The notes under the pieces are model-generated. The model saw only the letters and a program-made list of their open reading frames with translations. It was not told the origin of the DNA and made no database searches. Position numbers and translations under genes: made by a program. A DNA stretch of 17,267 nucleotides, taken from NCBI GenBank assembly GCA_933822405.4, contig CAKOGP040001808.1, positions 1-17,267 on the forward strand, given 5' to 3'. The stretch is from Cylindrotheca closterium (taxonomy: Eukaryota > Bacillariophyta > Bacillariophyceae > Bacillariales > Bacillariaceae). Shown here in pieces: positions 11,420-17,267 of this stretch (positions within the stretch are counted from its first letter, which is position 1; each line of letters begins with the position of its first letter).

Positions 11420-11420
11420 G

Positions 11421-12091
11421 GATCTCCCAACTTCAGGATTCCGTCTATTGATATGATTTGGAATTCGAAGTTTCTTAATGACCCTGCGACCATCAAATGA
11501 CCCTTTGTTATTTACAGAATTAGGATCAGAAAAGATCAAAAATAAAGTTGTTCTGTGAAAATGATATTGTTTAAAAACTGAAATATATTTAAGGCAGGGA
11601 TCGCCCATCGAAAGACATCAGAATTCCCACAGTCGACCCCGCGCGGTACGGATTTTCGTCATTTGCCGGGTGTTCCAGACATGGAGGTTTTTATTTTCCA
11701 GTATGCTGGTGGAGCAGTTTATACTAGATCCCCCGGGGAGAAAAGAAGGGGAGAGAGGAAGAAGAAAGGAAAGAAAAAACGAAGAGAGAAGAAAAGAGGA
11801 CAACACAGTGCTGGTTTCATGCATGGCGTCGCAAGATGACATACGCTATTATCCTGGCGTTAGCCAGGATTTAGACGGATTTAGAACGATGTAACAATCC
11901 ATGAATGTTTGATATGATAATCGATGCGTCTGCGAACTGCCTACAGCAGTATTGAAATGATGTCCAAGCACCTCTAAGGCAATAACAATATCTTACATCC
12001 CTGCATATCGTAGATTAAATCAAAACTCGGAGGCTCATCGCACCGCGATTATTGGTGTCTCGACTTCAAGATTGGAAGCATGAAAGTGATG
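11421..12091. other. Gene-poor region right of the foldback-like element
   Basis: No supported gene. Contains the right member of a 17-bp inverted pair (11660-11676, partner 9700-9716), a CCCCGGGG palindrome at 11731-11738 and a long purine tract at 11735-11800. The small plus-strand frame 11670-11894 is dominated by the purine tract and is judged spurious. Confidence 0.5.
11735..11800 (+). repeat. 66-base polypurine tract
   Basis: All bases are A or G except one C at 11780. It begins in the right half of the CCCCGGGG palindrome. Long purine tracts can form triplex DNA and stall polymerase; no role can be assigned from sequence. It is too far from the retroelement, and on the wrong strand, to be that element's priming tract. 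Confidence 0.8.
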
Positions 12092-12523
12092 TCAGTGTAA
12101 AGACGGCAGCCCGATCTTGTGTCGACAACAAACCATTTGGAAGCAAGGTGAATGAAGGCATGAATACTGCTCGACTCTAGCAGCGGATATTATTGCTGTG
12201 ATACTATTGAAACGCTTACTTATGCGAGGCTTGCAAGAACCAGCCAGTAGTGGATTCGATATATAATCGGCGGTGTCCTCAATGGACTCAACATTTGGGA
12301 ACCAAGCAAGATGAGTAAGGGCCACCACAAAGCCCAATTTCATCGCAAAGGGAGTAAATACGTGTTCCACCATTGAAGGCATGCAATAATCAACCGGTTT
12401 TGAGTCAGATTCACAGGCGAAAACATAGATAGAAACAGTGCATGGCTCCTTGCTGGCCAAAGCCGCGATGGGAAAGTCTGATACAGTATAATCATAGATG
12501 ATGCTTTCAGATTCGGGTATTGT
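12092..12523 (-). other. Open minus-strand frame, possible exon or gene fragment (unrecognised)
   Basis: The frame is open for 143 codons from just after a TAG at 12526-12524 to TGA at 12094-12092; the first in-frame ATG is only at 12382. Its composition is protein-like, with a hydrophobic stretch (FAMKLGFVVALTHLAWF) and several Cys. An acceptor-like TAG directly precedes the frame, so it could be a 3' exon, but no upstream exon was found. No family is recognised. Chance is a real possibility. Confidence 0.25.
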
Positions 12524-13002
12524 CTATTCTACTCTGATGGCAATACAATCAACCTTTTTGCACCAGTTTGAGACAATGACTTGATTCCAAAGGTGAAGAG
12601 ACTACTGCCTACCTATACCAATATCAGCAGTTGATTTCAATCTGCCATCAGAGAAGTCTGAACGATACTCGACAATACATAGTAGTATTCTATCTGTAAG
12701 ATTGAAAAATCAGTTTCTATCGTTGGATCTATCTATTACCTCATGTATTACCAGCCAATTTCAGTTGCCAACCTACCATCCCATTCTTCAGGGCAGCTCG
12801 AAGTCATCCTAGGGAATCTACAGCGCTTCCTCATGATCGAGGGCTAAGGTTGGTCCTTAAGACAAGGTCTTTAGTCGTTTGATAAGGCAAAGAGAAACTG
12901 CTAGGGCCGTATGGAGCTTGGACCTAACATCCCCCCTAACGACATCATTTGAAGTCTGTGGAGAGTACTAATTTAGTGTGGACAGAGTTACTCGAATCCA
13001 TC
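12524..13002. other. Intergenic stretch with short inverted words only
   Basis: No gene seen. CTCTGATGGCA at 12533-12543 has its reverse complement TGCCATCAGAG near 12643-12653, a hairpin-capable pair about 100 bp apart. The rest shows nothing recognisable. Confidence 0.5.
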
Positions 13003-13094
13003 ATTAGTGATAGAGAGCTGTGATTGGCTAATACCACTAATAATAGACTCATCTTTAGTGAATTGACTAACTCTCATTGGCTAAAAATTCACTA
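13003..13094. repeat. Two tandem related hairpins
   Basis: ATTAGTG at 13003-13009 pairs with CACTAAT at 13035-13041; TAGTGAATT at 13056-13064 pairs with AATTCACTA at 13086-13094. Both loops contain ATTGGCTAA, so these are two copies of one about 40 to 45 bp hairpin unit. ACTAA-T-TTAGT at 12967-12977 may be a third, collapsed copy. Probably relics of a short inverted-repeat element. Confidence 0.55.
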
Positions 13095-13417
13095 GAGACC
13101 CCACCACCATAAAACAAGAACCGACATGGATAGTAATGCAAAAGTGTGAAAAGTGTGTTTTAGTAATGGGCAAATACAGCTCGCATTCAATGATTTGAAA
13201 AATTGATGGAATTTTGCATCGAACAAGAGTGAGTGAATGAATGATCGTCCTGTGCTGGTACCTGGTGCTGTGCCGGTACACATTCAACGTTTACTGTAAA
13301 GTCTTCCAGTGAAGGATGTACTACAGTGGTACATGTGTACCAGTACCTGGTACCGGTAGGCTGGCTGCATGTTAGATAATAAAATACCCTATGATACTCT
13401 GAGACAATCAGTCTTCA
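13095..13417. other. Spacer with GGTACC-rich palindromic cluster
   Basis: No gene. Between 13254 and 13361 there are many overlapping GTACC, GGTAC and CCGGTA words. Two of them, TACAGTGGTAC (13322-13332) and GGTACCGGTAGGC (13349-13361), also occur in the same order in the MCM6-kinase promoter region (6334-6344 and 6347-6359). This may be a dispersed short repeat or shared promoter element. Confidence 0.45.
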
Positions 13418-13592
13418 GTTGTTCGGCGTAACGTAGTCCAAATACTATGAACCTTAAAGTCGTCAATAAAACTTGCTTTAGTTCGGATAAGAGTTTTCGA
13501 ATGACCAAAAAAAACTTATGCTTTTGGTCATCCCAAAACTCTCTACGCAGTTTTAAACTACTGTAAATCAATCGTTCATCTTTCGAACAACA
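13418..13592 (-). repeat. Candidate remnant of the 3' LTR
   Basis: On the minus strand a stretch beginning TGTTGTTCG (13592) and ending near CGAACAAC (13418) has inverted ends typical of copia LTRs (TGTTG...CAACA). It is preceded by the purine-rich GGGCAGA that could have been the plus-strand primer. It lies after the polyprotein end, though the tail frame overlaps its start by some bases. No second LTR is available for comparison, so the call is weak. Confidence 0.3.
13491..13541. repeat. Strong 20-bp-stem hairpin
   Basis: Bases 13491-13510 and 13522-13541 are reverse complements at 18 of 20 positions, with the inner 10 bp perfect (ATGACCAAAA / TTTTGGTCAT) and an 11-base loop. It falls inside the candidate LTR. 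On the minus strand the loop side includes a run of eight T. A transcript-end or small-RNA precursor role is possible but not shown. Confidence 0.8.
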
Positions 13593-13806
13593 TCTGCCCA
13601 TGACTGGTTCTCCGTGAGAGTATGTATGACGGTTTAGACTCATCACTATCTGACTCAGGGGAGTCGTCTGTACGACTTCCAACACGCTCCTTGACTGATT
13701 CTTCCTCATCATCCTCTAGTAGAGAATCGGTGTGTTTGTATCCCAAAACTACATCGCAAAACTTTCGAAACAAACTACCTTGCTAAGGTTTGGTGAAAAA
13801 ATCCGC
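13576..13806 (-). pseudogene. Copia polyprotein C-terminal tail (after deleted RNase H)
   Basis: In the frame starting GCG GAT TTT TTC at 13806, the sequence reads ADFFTKP, a TAG stop (13785-13783) in place of the usual Leu, then QGSLFRKFCDVVLG. This is the motif that closes copia-type polyproteins just after RNase H (DxxTKPL.G..F). An acidic, Ser-rich tail follows to TGA at 13578-13576. It sits immediately next to the end of the reverse transcriptase region, in a different frame, with no RNase H between. Confidence 0.8.
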
Positions 13807-14701
13807 CATCTCCACCAATGATTCTTGTTAAATCTATCGATCCTTTCAGATACTGCAAGACTCTCTTGAGCTTGACCCAATCGTCCTCATCTGGGCATCC
13901 TACTCTAGTGTACAAGTAACCGATGGCAGTTTGAATGTCTAGACGGCATCGTCTCAAGACGAACAAAAGTGACGCTGTTACGCTGTGAAAATTGTCAGCC
14001 CTTTCCTCGTTCAAATCTTTCGCAGCTTCTCTCACATCGAAAAGATAGGCCTTGGCAGGCGAAGTTGCCTCTCTATTGATATCATCCATGAACATATCGA
14101 TCGCCTTCTGAATGTGTTTCTTCATGCTGATCTCCACCTTGCCGTCTTTGTATGTTATCTTCATTCCCAAAAACTCGTGCTCTTCGCCGAACAATGTCAT
14201 CTTGCCGAACTTGGCTTCAATCTTCCCGATGATATCCTTTACGACCTCCAATTTCATATGGCCGATCTTGTTATCGTCTACATACCAGCAAATCGTGCAT
14301 TGCTTTCCATCAATGTCACAGTTGGCGACGCACAGATCGTATGGATTAAGCTTAAAACCCATATCCATGAGAGTTTCCGAGTAAAGTGCATACCATAACA
14401 TCAAGCTTTTTACGCACCCATATAATGCTCTGTCCAATTGTACGTACAGCACTTCCTTTCCCTTCACGACGGTGACAAATTCCCTTAGACTGGGATCAAG
14501 ATCACAGAAGATATCGACTTCAGGTCCCAAAATGCGCCTGATTACTCGATCTTTCATCTTTGCATTCAGGTACGCTCCTCTGACGTCGCTGGTGGCCTTA
14601 AACCTTCCCTTGATCGCGTCAACAATGCAGGTGATGAAAAGTGAGTCTTGATCCACAGTAGGAGAAGCTGTCTCATCCTTGGTGTAGATTCCCCGCTGCA
14701 C
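13803..14701 (-). pseudogene. Copia reverse transcriptase domain
   Basis: Continues in frame from the linker segment after a TGA at 14704-14702. Recognisable features are the entry motif TKDETASPTV, the first catalytic Asp in SDVRGAYLNA (residue 39 of this segment), LDRALYGC, and the catalytic WYVDDNKIGH (YVDD at 140-143). FLGMKITY and KRVLQYLKGSIDL follow at the connection to RNase H. The domain itself has no internal stop, so it is the best preserved part, but it has no open upstream frame to be translated from. Confidence 0.9.
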
Positions 14702-15532
14702 TCAACCGTTGAAAACGCTCCTAGCTCTTAGCACTGGATTCTCATCGGTGTGTCCTCTATTGATCTTTTCCTCAATAAGATTGATCATGTCTCCGGCTCC
14801 TCTCTTTTCTTCCAAAGAGATGCCGTCGGGTCCGTCTGCTTTAACTCCGTGGAAAACTTGGAACTCTAGTAACTGTGTGAACTCGGCAATTAGCTTCAGT
14901 TCTGCTTCTTTGTCGTACTTCTTGATGCCCTGCTTGGCAGACATTTGGGCAAACGCAAGTCCGGTGGTATATCGCTCCAACAGGTGTGTCTTTCCGGTGA
15001 GCTGGTGTTCCTCCCATGCACAAGTGAAGAAATCCACCTTTTCTTCCTTTTCCAAATCTTTGAACCTCTTGTTCAAAAACAAAAAGGAAATATTTTTCCT
15101 TTTGGCCTTCTTTTTATTTGCCGATCTTTTCGTGATCAAACTTTTGCTAGTCTTATTTCTTTTCTTATTGTGAGCGGCTCTTTTTCTCCTCTGAAAGCTG
15201 TTCACCTTTCCCTTTACCTTTCCAGAGGTCTTCTTGATCTCTGTTGTTTGCAATGCTGAATACTTTTCAGCTGGCTTTCTTTCTCTCTTTCCTCTTCCGA
15301 AGTCTTCTCCTTCGTTCGTGTCAAGATGGCCTCCTCTTTGTTCTTTGTCCTCCGGATTACTGGCTGCCACTACTACTGTTTGCTCCCTGTCCTCCGTCTT
15401 GTCCGCTGTTGCCACGTCCTCTTTGGTATCTCCCAAACCGTCGGCATCAGCTTCATCTTCCGTTTCATCGTCAGTCATGTCCACTTCTGCCAAGAAATCG
15501 TCATCTTCATTTTCATCATTTTCTTCTATCAT
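14702..15532 (-). pseudogene. Copia integrase-RT linker and start of the RT region
   Basis: In frame with the segments on both sides, separated from the integrase segment by TAA (15538-15536) and from the RT by TGA (14704-14702). It begins with a strongly acidic stretch, followed by GKRERKPAEKYSA and a very basic Lys/Arg region that could act as a nuclear localisation signal. A segment with AQMSAKQGIKKYDKEAELKL, typical of the part before RT in this lineage, comes next. Since both stops are single and in frame, they are probably point mutations. Confidence 0.8.
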
Positions 15533-15535
15533 ATC

Positions 15536-16552
15536 TTATGGTTGCTCTTGGTTGCCGTTCTGCGCTCCTTGATCTTCGGCCAGTGCTTCGACTTGCGCTC
15601 CTTGAATTTCCGCTCCTTGCGCTCCTTGAGTTTCCGCCCCTTGTTCCTCTTGATTGTCCGGTAGTTCTGTCTCAATTTCATCCGCTCCTGGTAGATCATC
15701 CACATCAATAGGTACAAAAGGATTGGGCCCAGCATTTGGCAGATTTATGACGATAGGTTCAGGCAAGATTAGCGGGTCTTGTGCTGCTTCAGCAGGTGCA
15801 ACGATGTCATCCGCGGAGATCGGTTGTCCTGGTCTCCATTCATACTTCAGCATTTTCGATTCTCGATACGGCTGCTGTTGTTCAAGTCTGAGTTCTTCCA
15901 CTCTCTTGATCACGTCGTCAGTGATAGGCATCGCCGTTGTCACTCGTCCATTGGTTTCTCTTCCGGTTTCTAGAGACATGAAGTTGTATTGTCCAGTCAG
16001 ATTTCTTGGGTCCAAAACGATCGCTCCAATGGTCCTACTTTTCATCGTATTCGTTACCTTTTCAGTCAGGTGCAATTGAACATACTCGCCGCACTCGTAT
16101 TTCAGATGATTGTGGTCAACATGTGGAAGATTTTCAATAGTGTTCCAAGCCGAGAGCCCATTCGTACTTTGTTTGGCGGATCCAAAAGCGTTGAGAAAAG
16201 CAACTCCAGTCTTGATGATGGCTTGTACCATCATTCTTGGGTAGCACAAATATGGCATCGCATGGCATGTTGACCGACTGTCGTTTTTCATGGTCTGAAC
16301 AGACCTTTCAATCTCTGGGACGTGGTCGTCCACTTCACAGCAGACCAGTAGGGCCGGCAAGACGTCTTTCTCCACCTTTCCTGATTCGTTGTCTGCGTGG
16401 ATTTCGGTGATTCGGAAACCCCGGGCATTGTAGAGTTTGAAGATATCCTTCAGCTCCTTGACAATGGATCCTTTGGTTCTGCTAATTGGAAAAGACACGG
16501 TTCAATAGTCAATTCGTCGAGAGATGGAATGAAAAACAGTGACGCCGTTTAC
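15536..16552 (-). pseudogene. Copia integrase core and C-terminal region
   Basis: Begins VNGV after a frameshift near 16552, has TGA at 16504-16502, then is open to TAA at 15538-15536. The second catalytic Asp is in the HADNE segment and the catalytic Glu in HVPEIERS, followed by the usual LNAF and NGLS motifs. The first Asp (CVDFF) lies just upstream in the other frame (16549-17103). The C-terminal part holds a run of GAQ/GAE repeats (about 15545-15650). Integrase function is lost through the frame breaks. Confidence 0.85.
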
Positions 16553-17103
16553 ATAAAAAAGTCAACGCAAAGCGTCACGTTTTTGAGATCTTTGTACATG
16601 CTCTTTGGGATCTGGACAATATCGGTCTCCTTGACTCTCGCTGACGACTGGTAACGAGTCCGGCCCTTCACTGGTGGTAGTGGTGGTCCATAGATGGAGT
16701 GGGACCGCCGCACATCCCCTACTGTGACAGGACAGTTCCGAATCCAATTGTCCTTCACAACACATACACATTTGTCTTCCGCCATATGATTGGTCCTTCG
16801 GTTGAGCAGCACCGCCTCATCGGCCTTACGAATATCCCTCTTAGCAAAAGTTGCTTTGTTGTCTGCTACAGTTTGTGAATAGTTGAAAGCTACATTAAGC
16901 TTAGACATATCTACTGAAGTAGCATCATAGACGTACAGAGAAGAAGCAATGCATTCGAATTTCATTACATGCCCCTCCAAAATGTGTACACTAAAAGCAT
17001 TTTCAGTCTCAGTGTCCAGAGTCACACAAAATTGTTCCGCAACGAGCGCCAGAGACAGTATATTAGCCAAGCATCTCGGGTTATACCTGTTTGAACAAAG
17101 CAA
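16549..17103 (-). pseudogene. Copia pre-integrase region and N-terminal integrase
   Basis: A frame of 184 codons, shifted relative to both neighbours. It contains YNPRCLANILSLALV and VMKFE, the segment between protease and integrase in this copia lineage. The conserved NCPVT..D.RR...IYGP...VKGRTR block before the integrase core follows, then VTLCVDFF with the first catalytic Asp. It ends in TAA at 16551-16549 because of the frameshift. No ATG start: the frame is an internal polyprotein piece. Confidence 0.85.
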
Positions 17104-17260
17104 AATGTGCTCTATTGTGAGTGCCTTTACTAGCGCTCAAAACAAACTCTCTGCAATCTAAATTCGTAATCGGCTGTACAACACTTTCACAACAATAGTT
17201 CTCCTGTGTTAGGTATACTTTGAGTGAAATTGTTCCTATTTGATTAATGTTTGGCTTGAA
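17087..17260 (-). pseudogene. Likely end of the copia protease region
   Basis: In the main polyprotein frame (the one used again from 16552 onward), the sequence is open from the window edge to about 17085 and reads ...NLDCREFVLSASKGTHN...ALFKQV before a TAA. The KQV would run naturally into the YNPRCLAN of the next segment after a frame change. The protease active-site motif is not in the window. Assigned by position and frame only. Confidence 0.4.
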
Positions 17261-17267
17261 TTGATGA
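17216..17267 (+). repeat. Right copy of 52-bp terminal direct repeat
   Basis: Identical to bases 1-52. It lies inside the 5'-most visible part of the retroelement reading frame (minus strand), so one copy sits in element sequence. If the molecule were closed here, the retroelement frame would reach a TGA a few codons past the join and no more copia sequence would follow. Confidence 0.9.

Larger units (their letters stand above)
9909..11420. mobile_element. Foldback-like element bounded by inverted arrays of a palindromic 20-bp unit
   Basis: The left end (9909-10088) is an array of GAGTTATAACTC cores, mostly in a 20-bp unit GAGTTATAACTCAAACGTGT. The right end (11266-11419) is an array of the reverse complement of that unit. 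Each end has eight cores. The interior of about 1.18 kb carries a broken minus-strand reading frame. Long terminal inverted repeats made of short tandem units are the hallmark of foldback transposons (FB in Drosophila, TU in sea urchin), so I infer a foldback-type mobile element. No transposase domain was recognised and no target-site duplication could be fixed. The outermost flanks (ATCCTGAG at 9937 and CTCAAGGAT at 11416) are also partly inverted. Confidence 0.6.
13418..17267 (-). mobile_element. Decayed Ty1/copia-type LTR retrotransposon, 5' part missing
   Basis: Read on the minus strand, the order is pre-integrase region, integrase, linker, reverse transcriptase, C-terminal tail and possible 3' LTR: the integrase-before-RT order of Ty1/copia. 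The protein motifs resemble the copia lineages (CoDi) of diatoms. The coding part is broken by frameshifts near 17087 and 16552, and by stops at 16504-16502 (TGA), 15538-15536 (TAA), 14704-14702 (TGA) and 13785-13783 (TAG). The RNase H domain is deleted. The 5' LTR, gag and most of the protease would lie beyond the right edge. The element cannot encode a full polyprotein. Confidence 0.9.

Noticed and set aside
12841..12960. Structured-looking segment considered as tRNA or snRNA
   Set aside because: No cloverleaf, A/B boxes or snRNA landmark sequence could be fitted.
13081..13287. Two overlapping minus-strand frames of about 65 codons
   Set aside because: No motifs; they overlap small hairpins and GGTACC-rich repeats.
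13389..13712. 107-codon minus-strand frame after the copia C-terminus, considered as RNase H
   Set aside because: No RNase H motifs; it overlaps the candidate LTR and a strong hairpin, and lies after the closing FFTKP motif.
15234..15711. Long plus-strand frames opposite the copia linker
   Set aside because: Antisense shadows of acidic and basic repeats; the minus strand carries recognisable copia sequence.

Overview
The window looks like nuclear DNA of a photosynthetic stramenopile, most likely a diatom. The host genes have short GT-AG introns (66 to 88 bp). One protein carries a two-part plastid-targeting leader with an ASAF-like cleavage site, as expected for a secondary plastid. A retrotransposon remnant resembles the Ty1/copia lineages common in diatom genomes. 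No bacterial operon structure, tRNA, rRNA or CRISPR array was seen.

Layout. Positions 1-1764 hold no convincing gene. Positions 1765-8099 are the host gene island. First comes a plastid-targeted protein of the indole-3-glycerol-phosphate synthase (IGPS) family (+), which has lost most of the family's catalytic residues. MCM6 (-, four exons) follows, with only 11 bp between the two convergent stop codons. A short divergent promoter region then leads to a two-exon protein kinase (+). Positions 8100-13400 are gene-poor and repeat-rich. They contain an inverted-repeat element (about 8803-9668, with a perfect 32-bp arm segment and internal direct repeats). Next is a foldback-like element (9909-11420) whose two ends are oppositely oriented arrays of a 20-bp unit with a palindromic core. 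The foldback-like element encloses a broken minus-strand reading frame with a Lys/Glu-rich tail. Positions about 13418-17267 hold a decayed minus-strand Ty1/copia-type element: the pre-integrase region, integrase, linker and reverse transcriptase are recognisable. They are interrupted by stops and frameshifts, and the RNase H domain has been deleted. Its 5' part (LTR, gag, most of protease) is not in the window.

The first and last 52 bases are identical. This means either that the window is a closed loop or assembly-graph cycle, or that both ends stop in the same repeat. The host genes are functionally unrelated (amino-acid-pathway relative, DNA replication licensing, signalling). The retroelement is dead as a coding unit. 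The most unusual structure is the foldback-like element at 9909-11420.
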